Positions 1 to 7,116 of a DNA stretch of 7,780 bases are shown in pieces. Position numbers and translations under genes: made by a program. Each line of letters starts with the position of its first letter. The stretch's first letter is position 1. This DNA comes from Verrucomicrobiales bacterium (GTDB lineage: Bacteria; Verrucomicrobiota; Verrucomicrobiia; Limisphaerales; UBA1100): NCBI GenBank assembly GCA_011523245.1, contig WTHG01000177.1:1-7780 (forward strand), in the 5' to 3' direction. The notes under the pieces were generated by a model, which saw only the letters and a list, made by a program, of their open reading frames with translations, did not search any database and was not told where the DNA came from.

Positions 1-3000
1 GTGATGATGCCCGGGATGGGGGCGCCCACATGGAGGTCGTTGCCGGGATCGGCCTTGGCGATGGCTTTTTCCTGTACGTTGAGTGAGGCGTCAGCAATCT
101 CCACTTCGCGCGGGTAACCGTTCAGTTCAAAGGTCAAAGTGCGCACGCCTTCCTCGTCGGCCTCGCTGATGTTGATGAGCTTGATGTACAGCGTCTTGCC
201 CACCTCGATGTCCACGGCAATTTCCTCGCCGGGTTGCAGGCCGTAAAAGTACGTGGAACTGGGTAGCACGGACACGTCGCCGTATTGGCGGCGGAACTTA
301 TTGTAGTCCTTGAACACTTCCGGATACATGAGGTAGCTGAGCAAATCGTCGTCGCTGACTTTGCGGCTGATTTCGTCCTCCACCTTCTTCCGCGTGCGCT
401 CGAGGTTGAGCGGCTTGAGGTCGGCGCCGGGGCGGCCCTTGAGCGGCTTTTGTTTGCCGAGCACGACCTTCTGCACTTTGCGTGGCCAACCGCCGACCGG
501 TTTACCGAGACGGCCTTTCATCATGTCGATGACTGATTGCGGGAACGGTGTGGCGCCGGGTTCGAGGTTAACCACGTCTGCGGGCTTGATGCCGCGCGTA
601 ACGAGGAACATCGTCATGTCGCCCACCACCTTACTCGATGGCGTCACCTTCACGATGTCGCCAAAGAGATCGTTTACCTCCGCGTAGGTGCGGGCCACTT
701 CCTTCCAGCGCGCGCCTAGGCCCATACTCTCGGCTTGTTCGCGTAGGTTGGTGTACTGGCCGCCAGGCATCTCGTGTTCGTAAATGTCACCGATACCGCT
801 ACGCGGGCCGGTATCGAACGGCGCATACACGCGGCGCACAGCTTCCCAGTAATCCGAGAATTCATTGAGCGTCCCGAGGTCGAGACCGGTTTCCCGCGGC
901 GTATTGTCCAGCGCTGCCACCACGCTATTGAGATTGGGCTGACTAGTGGAGCCGGACAACGAGGCAATGGCCAAGTCGGCAATATCCACGCCGGCCTCGG
1001 CGGCTTTCAACACCGAAGCGGCGTTTACACCGCTGGTATCGTGTGTGTGAAAATGGATCGGCAAACCCACTTCCTGCCGTAGCGTTTTCACCAGTTTATT
1101 GGCCGCGTACGGCCGACACAGGCCGGCCATGTCCTTAATGCACAGGGTGTGCGCGCCCATTTTTTCGAGTTCCTTCGCAAGCTTCACGTAGTACTCGAGC
1201 GGATATTTGTCGCGCTTTTCGTCTAGGAAATTCCCGGTGTAACAGATCGTGCCCTCGCAAATGGCGTGGGTGTCCTGCACGGCCTCCATCGCGGCCTTGA
1301 GGTTGGGCAGGTAATTGAGCGAATCAAAGATCCGGAAAATATCCATGCCGTTCTCGGCCGAATGTTTCACAAACGCCTTCACGACATTGTCCGGATAATC
1401 GGAGTAACCCACCGCGTTGGAGCCACGGAAGAGCATTTGAAAACAGATGTTCGGCACGGCCTCGCGCAATTGGCGCAGGCGCTGCCAAGGATCCTCGCGC
1501 AGGAAACGCATCGCCGTGTCGAAGGTCGCGCCACCCCACATCTCGAGACTGAACAAGCCCGGCGTACGGCGCGCGATGGCGTCGGCGGCGTTAAGCATGT
1601 CCTCAGTGCGCATGCGCGTGGCAAACAGGCTCTGGTGCGCGTCGCGTAAAGTGGTGTCGGTGATCAGCAGGCGCTTTTCCTTGCGCGCCCATTGGGCAAA
1701 TTTCTCCGGGCCCTTCTCGAGGAGAATTTGCCGCGTGCCCGCGGGCGGTTCCTGATCGCCGTTGTAGGCCGGCTCGGCGATCGGCGGGAAGGGTTCCTTT
1801 ACCTCGAAACCCTTCGCCTGCGGATTGCCATTGACGACCACGTCGCCAATGTAACTGAGCAACCGGTTGGCGCGGTCACGGCGCGGACGAAAGGCAAACA
1901 GCTCCGGCGTGGTATCGATCAGCGTCGTGCTCGCTTGACCCGTCCGAAAGGTTTCGTTTTTGATAACGTTCTCGATGAACGGAATGTTCGTCTGCACGCC
2001 GCGGATTCGAAACTCCTTCAGCGCGCGGTCCATGCGATCCAGTGCAATCGGAAAGCTCATGCCGCTGGCGGTGATTTTCACCAGCAACGAATCGTAGAAC
2101 GGCGTGATCACGCTGCCGGCATCGCCCTGCCCGCCATCGAGTCGCACGCCAAAACCGGCGGCGGAGCGGTAAGCGATGATGCGCCCGTAATCGGGGGTGA
2201 AATTATTGGCCGGATCCTCTGTCGTCACGCGCGCCTGGACGGCGTGCCCCACGCATGGCACGTCCTTTTGCTTGGGCAACTGCATCACGTCCCCGTGCAG
2301 TTTCTGCCCTTGCGCCACCTGGATTTGTGCCCGCACCAGATCAATGCCGGTCACCACTTCCGTAACCGTGTGCTCCACCTGGATGCGCGGGTTCATCTCG
2401 ATGAAGTACCACTTTTTGGAATCCATGTCGTACAGGAACTCCATCGTGCCGGCGTTGTCGTACTTGATGTGCTGGGCCAGTTCCACGGCCGCCGAGCACA
2501 GCTCGCTGCGCACCGTTTCATCCAACGCCACACTGGGGGCAATCTCCACCACCTTTTGATGGCGCCGTTGCACGGAGCAATCGCGCTCGTAAAGGTGCAA
2601 CACATTGCCGTGTTGATCACCCAAAATCTGGACTTCGATATGCTTGGCGCGCGGCACATATTTCTCGAGGAACACTGCCGGATTGCCAAAAGCGCGATCG
2701 GCCTCGCCGCGGGCTTCATCGAGTAACCGCTCCAAATCTTTGGCCTTGTGCACCACGCGCATACCGCGCCCGCCACCGCCGAAGGCCGCCTTGATGATTA
2801 AGGGGAAACCAATCTCCTTGGCCACCTTCACTGCCTTGGCGCGGGTGGTGATGGGATCATCGGTGCCGGGCAGGATCGGTACGCCGGCCGCCTTGGCCAA
2901 GGCGCGGGCTTCGGTCTTGTCTCCCATCTTGCGCAGCAATTCAGGGCGGGGCCCCACGAAGGTCAGTCCGGCCTTCGCACAGGCCTCCGCAAAGTCCGCG

Positions 3001-3305
3001 TTCTCAGCCAGAAATCCGTAGCCGGGATGGATGAAATTCACCCCACGCTCCTTGGCCATCTCCACAATGCCGTCGATGTCCAGATACGCCCCCACCGGCC
3101 CCTTGCCCACTCCAACGAGATAGGCCTCATCCGCCTTGAATCGGTGCACCGCCAACCGGTCTTCCTGCGCGTAAACGGCCACCGTGCGCATGTTCATCTC
3201 CGTGGCGGCGCGGAAAATACGGATGGCAATCTCACTGCGGTTGGCCGCCATCAATTTCACCGGCCCATCGGCCGACGACACGTTTTTCTTGGAATTCCTA
3301 CCCAT
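1..3305 (-). CDS. pyc: Pyruvate carboxylase, single-chain form, C-terminus cut by window edge
   Basis: This biotin-dependent cytoplasmic enzyme carboxylates pyruvate to oxaloacetate using ATP and bicarbonate, which refills the TCA cycle and feeds gluconeogenesis. My translation is open for 1101 codons. The biotin carboxylase part shows AANRSEIAIRIFRA from residue 20, HPGYGFLAEN, the ATP-grasp glycine loop GGGGRGM near 176, ERDCSVQRRHQK near 240 and EMNPRIQVEH near 300. The carboxyltransferase part shows DTTLRDAHQ (metal-ligand Asp about 555), CIKDMAGL with the expected carbamylated Lys about 724, and HFHTHD (His about 753 and 755). The conserved carboxylase/tetramerisation region follows. The last residues read KADPGNDLHVGAPIPGII, the usual entry to the biotin-carrier domain, so the biotinyl-lysine motif and roughly the last 60-70 residues lie outside the window. 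The ATG at 3305 has no Shine-Dalgarno site. Met19 at 3251 is an alternative start, just before the conserved core. No frameshift is seen. Confidence 0.96.
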   Translation of the reverse strand, partial: MGRNSKKNVSSADGPVKLMAANRSEIAIRIFRAATEMNMRTVAVYAQEDRLAVHRFKADEAYLVGVGKGPVGAYLDIDGIVEMAKERGVNFIHPGYGFLAENADFAEACAKAGLTFVGPRPELLRKMGDKTEARALAKAAGVPILPGTDDPITTRAKAVKVAKEIGFPLIIKAAFGGGGRGMRVVHKAKDLERLLDEARGEADRAFGNPAVFLEKYVPRAKHIEVQILGDQHGNVLHLYERDCSVQRRHQKVVEIAPSVALDETVRSELCSAAVELAQHIKYDNAGTMEFLYDMDSKKWYFIEMNPRIQVEHTVTEVVTGIDLVRAQIQVAQGQKLHGDVMQLPKQKDVPCVGHAVQARVTTEDPANNFTPDYGRIIAYRSAAGFGVRLDGGQGDAGSVITPFYDSLLVKITASGMSFPIALDRMDRALKEFRIRGVQTNIPFIENVIKNETFRTGQASTTLIDTTPELFAFRPRRDRANRLLSYIGDVVVNGNPQAKGFEVKEPFPPIAEPAYNGDQEPPAGTRQILLEKGPEKFAQWARKEKRLLITDTTLRDAHQSLFATRMRTEDMLNAADAIARRTPGLFSLEMWGGATFDTAMRFLREDPWQRLRQLREAVPNICFQMLFRGSNAVGYSDYPDNVVKAFVKHSAENGMDIFRIFDSLNYLPNLKAAMEAVQDTHAICEGTICYTGNFLDEKRDKYPLEYYVKLAKELEKMGAHTLCIKDMAGLCRPYAANKLVKTLRQEVGLPIHFHTHDTSGVNAASVLKAAEAGVDIADLAIASLSGSTSQPNLNSVVAALDNTPRETGLDLGTLNEFSDYWEAVRRVYAPFDTGPRSGIGDIYEHEMPGGQYTNLREQAESMGLGARWKEVARTYAEVNDLFGDIVKVTPSSKVVGDMTMFLVTRGIKPADVVNLEPGATPFPQSVIDMMKGRLGKPVGGWPRKVQKVVLGKQKPLKGRPGADLKPLNLERTRKKVEDEISRKVSDDDLLSYLMYPEVFKDYNKFRRQYGDVSVLPSSTYFYGLQPGEEIAVDIEVGKTLYIKLINISEADEEGVRTLTFELNGYPREVEIADASLNVQEKAIAKADPGNDLHVGAPIPGII

Positions 3306-3416
3306 GGGGGCGGGCCTTGTACCAAAAGCGCCCCTAAAAGCAAAGTCACAAAGGCCGAAGAAACTCCGGCGTTAGGGCTTGCCTCCACAGTAATAAAACT
3401 CAGAATTCGCAGACCT
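3306..3416. promoter_or_regulatory. Divergent intergenic region between pyc and the CehA-like gene
   Basis: This 111-bp spacer must hold the 5' ends of both divergent genes, because each is the first gene in its direction. I see no good sigma-70 promoter for either. On the plus strand an AT-rich TAATAAAA at 3391-3398 lies about 20 bp before the CehA-like ATG but has no matching -35 hexamer. On the minus strand TTGCTT and TACAAG are 16 bp apart and would start transcription almost at the pyc ATG. That would give a near-leaderless message, in line with the absence of a Shine-Dalgarno site. Both proposals are weak. The region also contains a small inverted repeat, listed separately. Confidence 0.45.
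3354..3370 (-). other. Short inverted repeat / possible hairpin in the divergent spacer
   Basis: The plus strand reads GCCGAAG-AAA-CTCCGGC. As plus-strand RNA the arms contain one A-C mismatch. As minus-strand RNA (the pyc direction) the same position becomes a G-U wobble, so all seven pairs can form around a UUU loop. The element sits about 50 nt upstream of the pyc start and could be a 5'-leader hairpin or an operator half-site pair. A short stem like this can also arise by chance. The U-rich stretch that follows is interrupted, so I do not call it a terminator. Confidence 0.3.
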
Positions 3417-5942
3417 ATGAGAACCCTCCTCTTTTTCCTGTTTTTCCTCCCCTTGGCCACTCAAGCCGCCGTCGAGGCTTTCGAAGTGGGCCCCAACAAC
3501 ACCGACCAACTCCCCGAGGGCAAGGAGGCCGATGGGATCATTGGCGATTTCATTTTGCGCAATGACCACATCACCGCCGTCATCTCCGGCAACCAACCGC
3601 TGCGCCGGGCCAATATGGGCACCTTTTACGGCAATGGCGGCATCACACCCGGCTGCCTCTACGACCTTACCCTGAACGATCGCCAAAACGATCAGCTCAC
3701 CATCTTTGCTCCCAGCGGCCAGCGCGGCGATGTATCGCACGTGCGCATCATTCAAGCCGGCGGCCCCAAGGCGGATGCCGTAGCTCAAATTGAAGTGGTG
3801 GTTGATGCCGCCCGGAACAAGGGGTTATTCAAGCGACACACGTACCAACTCGATTCACTTTCCCGCGGCCTGCTCATCACCACGACCTATCGCAATGAAT
3901 CGGATGAAGTCCGCAAAGGGTCCGTGGATGACTACTGGAAACCCTCCGGCAAACGTGGCACCTTCCATAGCGTCCGCTGGATCGATGCTGTGGACCCCGA
4001 TGATCGAGGCAGCTACGCTTCCGGTTGGGTGAAAGGCCCGCGCCGCGCCGGATTGGCTGCCGGTCCAGGCACGCTCTCTCTGAAACCCGGTGAATCCATC
4101 ACATTCGCACGCTTCATTGCCGTCAGTCATTCTCCGGCAGCCGCTGTCAGCGAAGTGCTGGTGTACGCCGATCCCAAAACCGCCCTCATCAACGGCCAAC
4201 TGAACGACCCCAAAAAACGCCCGGTGAATACCGCCACCATTGAGATCACCAAAGGTAATGCTAAGCTCCCCTGTTACCCCTTTGGCCAAGGGAAATTCGC
4301 CTTGTATCTACCCGAAGGTGACTACGGCATCCGTATCAGCGATCGCGGCCGGAGCCCGGTAGAACGCAATGTGTCGCTCAAAGCCAGTGCCGCAACCGTG
4401 CTCAGCGAAACCCTCAGTGCCACGTCCGGCGTGGCCTTTGCCATCACCGGCGATGACGGCAAGGACACTCCGTGCAAAATTCAGTTCATCGGTACGGGCA
4501 CGACCAAGACGCCCAATCTTGGGCCGCAAAATCGCGCGCATGGGTGCGTGGATCAGTGGCATTCGGAGACGGGCAAGTTTAACGTGGCACTGGATCCGGG
4601 CACGTACCGGCTGGTGATCACCCGCGGCATTGAGCACAACCATTTGGTGCGCGAGGTGACCGTGAAGACGGGCGCGTTTGCACCGGTGACCGGCCAGCTC
4701 AAGCGGGCGATCAATACGCGTGGGTGGGTGAGCACTGATTTCCACAACCACTCCACGCCCAGCGGCGACAACCAATGCGGCACGGACGACCGCATCATCA
4801 ATCTGGCCGCCGAGCACATCGAATTCGCCCCCACCACCGAGCACAACCGCCTGTACGACTGGGCGCCGCACATCAAAAAACTTGGCCTCAGTGAGCACCT
4901 CAGCACCATCGTTGGCCTCGAGCTCACCGGCGGCGGCGCGGGTAGTCATCACAACGCCTTCCCGTTGCCCACGCCCAACCCCTACGCGCAGGACGGCGGC
5001 GCGCCGGTTTTCCAAAACGACCCGCGCCTAAACGCCATTGCCCAGCAAAACCTCGGCGGCTGGAATTCTGATCGCTGGGTGCACATCAATCACCCAAACA
5101 TGACCGAGAAGTTTTGGGACCGTAACCTCGACGGCAAGGCCGATGGAGGCTTTGCTGGGTACGACCAATACATCGACGCCATCGAGTCGCAAAATTTCCG
5201 AGGCAACAACATTCTCGCCACCGCCCCGTGGACGCTTTATCGCCGCGGCACCAGCGAAAGCGTTCGTGAAGTGCGCGAATTCATTTGGCTGCAAATGCTC
5301 AACCAAGGCTACCGCACCCGCGCCATCGCCGTAGCCGATGCGCATTCCGTCTACGGCAACGGCGTCGGCGGCTGGCGCACCTACATCCCCAGCAGCACCG
5401 ATGAACCTGGCAAAATTGACGCGAAGGAAATCATCCGCAACGCCAAAAAAGGTCAACTAATGCTCACCACGGGCCCTTTCCTCGAGGTCACCGCCAACGG
5501 CGCCCTGCCTGGCAGCGACATCACCGCCACGGACGGAAAAGTGAAGCTCAAGGTAAAGGTGCAATGCGCCGACTGGGTAAAGATCGACCGCGTGCAAGTG
5601 TTGGTTAATGGCCGACAGGACCCCAACCTCAACCTCACCGTTGCCAAACAGCCGAAGATGTTCAGCAATACGCCGATCGTTTTGGAGGCCGAGCTTGAGG
5701 TGAACCTCAAGAAAGACGCCCACCTCATCGTCGTGGCCATGGGCGAGAACCACGATCTCAAGAAGGGTTACGGCACCAGCACCAACGCCAGCCTCAAACC
5801 CTGCGCCTACATCAACCCCATTTGGGTGGACACCGACGGCAACGGATTCCAGCCCAATAAAGACACCCTCGACTGGCCGCTACCGTTGGGCCGACAGGAC
5901 CCCGCCAAGATTCGTGCGTTGTTAAAGGCGAAGGGGAATTAA
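3417..5942 (+). CDS. Exported CehA/McbA-family metallohydrolase (PHP superfamily), multidomain
   Basis: The 841-residue product probably hydrolyses an ester, phosphoester or related bond with a metal centre outside the cytoplasm. The family is named after carbaryl-hydrolysing enzymes, but most members have unknown substrates. Residues 1-18 form a signal peptide (MRTLLFFLFFLPLATQAA). Residues about 20-250 are a beta-rich N-terminal region I cannot name. Two carboxypeptidase-regulatory-like beta-sandwich segments seem to follow, about 255-335 (with LPEGDYGIRI) and 337-425 (with LDPGTYRLVI). The catalytic PHP-type domain starts near 435. It shows DFHNHS (His443, His445), TTEHN (Glu475, His476), GLELT (Glu502), SHHNAFPL (His511, His512), HINHP (His556, His559) and DAHS (Asp641, His643), a full-looking metal-ligand set. 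The C-terminus has a calcium-loop-like DTDGNGF at 805-811. The frame stays open back to 3027, but the signal peptide fixes the start at 3417. No clear Shine-Dalgarno site precedes it. Confidence 0.88.
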   Translation: MRTLLFFLFFLPLATQAAVEAFEVGPNNTDQLPEGKEADGIIGDFILRNDHITAVISGNQPLRRANMGTFYGNGGITPGCLYDLTLNDRQNDQLTIFAPSGQRGDVSHVRIIQAGGPKADAVAQIEVVVDAARNKGLFKRHTYQLDSLSRGLLITTTYRNESDEVRKGSVDDYWKPSGKRGTFHSVRWIDAVDPDDRGSYASGWVKGPRRAGLAAGPGTLSLKPGESITFARFIAVSHSPAAAVSEVLVYADPKTALINGQLNDPKKRPVNTATIEITKGNAKLPCYPFGQGKFALYLPEGDYGIRISDRGRSPVERNVSLKASAATVLSETLSATSGVAFAITGDDGKDTPCKIQFIGTGTTKTPNLGPQNRAHGCVDQWHSETGKFNVALDPGTYRLVITRGIEHNHLVREVTVKTGAFAPVTGQLKRAINTRGWVSTDFHNHSTPSGDNQCGTDDRIINLAAEHIEFAPTTEHNRLYDWAPHIKKLGLSEHLSTIVGLELTGGGAGSHHNAFPLPTPNPYAQDGGAPVFQNDPRLNAIAQQNLGGWNSDRWVHINHPNMTEKFWDRNLDGKADGGFAGYDQYIDAIESQNFRGNNILATAPWTLYRRGTSESVREVREFIWLQMLNQGYRTRAIAVADAHSVYGNGVGGWRTYIPSSTDEPGKIDAKEIIRNAKKGQLMLTTGPFLEVTANGALPGSDITATDGKVKLKVKVQCADWVKIDRVQVLVNGRQDPNLNLTVAKQPKMFSNTPIVLEAELEVNLKKDAHLIVVAMGENHDLKKGYGTSTNASLKPCAYINPIWVDTDGNGFQPNKDTLDWPLPLGRQDPAKIRALLKAKGN

Positions 5943-5955
5943 CCGAGCGCGGTCG

Positions 5956-7116
5956 TTAACGGTGATGCTGCCGGTAATGCTGCCGGAGCAGGTCCTTGCC
6001 GTAATCGTTCCCGTTTGGTGTTCGAATTACAGTGTGGATGTGCTGACGCGTGGGGACACGTGACCGGGCTAGGGCAATCGGGCGCTGGTGATCAAACTCG
6101 ATCAGAATCACGGGACTCTGGATGCGATAGTAAAACACGCTCTCCTTCCCCGTCCCACCCAGCCATCCGAAATAAGTGCTGTCCATATGTTTGTTCACAT
6201 CCGCCAACTTCACTTTAGCGTGGCCTTCAGCCATGTGCCCCACATACACGCCGATCAATTCGAGTAACTTCTCCTGTTGCGGAGCCGTTAAGGCATCGCC
6301 TCGAATGCCCATATAATCGAGCACTTGATTGTCGCGAAACGCCTCGCCGATATTATTAGTTGGGCCCTTGGCATCACCCACGATTGCCTTTGCTCGCTGT
6401 TCGGCATCGAGCATTTGGAGGAACCCCAGCCCTTTGTCCTGCTCGGTCTGGCACACCTCCGCTCCCTTGTATTGACCGGCTTCGGCTTTCACCGGTTCCG
6501 ATCCCATGAATACCGGACTCATGACCACCTGGTCACCGAGCACGAAATAATTGATCACCACGTGATGACCATCGAGTTGCCAACCCCACGGCTGGGTGGC
6601 GCTGGGTTCGCCCATGACCGTGATCCAATACAGCCATTGACCATACTCCTCAAAGCGCTGCGTCAACTCAGCCAGAGTGCCGTTGAGTTTCATGATGTCG
6701 CGCGTCTGCTTCAGTCCATTGGCACTGAGGCTGGCCTTCAATAAGTTGAATGCCAGCTCGCGCTGGCCCACAGTCATCGTGTTAAACCCTTTGCCCTGCC
6801 GCACGTAACGATGGCGATTGTCCCACTTGCGCCATTCTAGATCGTCCACGGGATACAGGGTTTTTTTTCGATCCGCCGCCGGCAGACTCGCCAAGAACGC
6901 TTTGGCCGCCTGCCGCACTGGTTCTGTGCTGACGCCGGTTTTCCGGATTGGAAACAAGTTGGCCGGCGGCACATCAAGATAATAGACACCCTTAAACGGC
7001 TCCTTGAGGGCCTCCTCGCGAGGAGCATCCCCACGGCCCTTCGGTTGAGCCTCGGTTTCAGGAGAGATAATGCCCGCCACAATCGCAACCCCAATGATTA
7101 CAGTATTTTTGGTCAT
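5956..7116 (-). CDS. DUF3500 domain protein with signal peptide
   Basis: The 386-residue protein belongs to the DUF3500 family, which has no established activity. The N-terminus (MTKNTVIIGVAIVAGIIS) looks like a signal peptide with one lysine and a hydrophobic core, so it is probably exported. Family-like features are the tract around residues 130-200, with an LSANG segment at 130-134, a GEPSATQPWGWQLDGHH block at 169-185 and SPVFMGSEP at 200-208. The end carries an LIEFDHQ stretch at 338-344 and HIHTVIRTPNGNDYG at 359-373. The paired His184-His185 and the C-terminal His359/His361 could bind metal, but that is inference. The ATG overlaps the stop of the upstream sulfatase gene (ATGA), so the two are probably one transcript with coupled translation. 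The coding strand has a run of eight A at 6861-6868 (codons 83-86). The gene ends 13 bp from the end of the convergent CehA-like gene. Confidence 0.85.
   Translation of the reverse strand: MTKNTVIIGVAIVAGIISPETEAQPKGRGDAPREEALKEPFKGVYYLDVPPANLFPIRKTGVSTEPVRQAAKAFLASLPAADRKKTLYPVDDLEWRKWDNRHRYVRQGKGFNTMTVGQRELAFNLLKASLSANGLKQTRDIMKLNGTLAELTQRFEEYGQWLYWITVMGEPSATQPWGWQLDGHHVVINYFVLGDQVVMSPVFMGSEPVKAEAGQYKGAEVCQTEQDKGLGFLQMLDAEQRAKAIVGDAKGPTNNIGEAFRDNQVLDYMGIRGDALTAPQQEKLLELIGVYVGHMAEGHAKVKLADVNKHMDSTYFGWLGGTGKESVFYYRIQSPVILIEFDHQRPIALARSRVPTRQHIHTVIRTPNGNDYGKDLLRQHYRQHHR
5961..5984. repeat. Two-copy 12-bp tandem repeat at the 3' end of the DUF3500 gene
   Basis: GGTGATGCTGCC is followed directly by GGTAATGCTGCC, with one mismatch. 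It lies inside the coding region and, read on the minus strand, encodes the basic His-rich tail RQHYRQHHR that ends the DUF3500 protein. It is most simply a local duplication in a tolerant C-terminus. No terminator-like stem with a T-run is present here or in the 13-bp gap (5943-5955) to the convergent gene. Confidence 0.6.

Noticed and set aside
1..60. The left end of pyc as a truncated pseudogene
   Set aside because: No stop or frameshift occurs. The frame is still open at base 1 at the expected linker into the biotin-carrier domain, so the cut is the window edge.
1692..2726. A 344-codon plus-strand open frame
   Set aside because: It is antisense to the biotin carboxylase region of pyc, and its translation is rich in His, Arg and Ala with no recognisable family motif. 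High-G+C antisense frames of this length are common.
3027..3416. An in-frame 130-codon upstream extension of the CehA-like gene
   Set aside because: It lies mostly antisense to the conserved N-terminus of pyruvate carboxylase, and a clear signal peptide begins at the ATG at 3417. The extension is an accidental open frame.
4308..5015. A 235-codon minus-strand open frame
   Set aside because: It is fully antisense to the domains of the CehA-like protein that carry its metal ligands and has no family features.
5943..5990. Possible bidirectional terminator between the convergent genes
   Set aside because: The gap is only 13 bp, and the nearby symmetry is a coding tandem repeat, not a stem-loop followed by a T-run.
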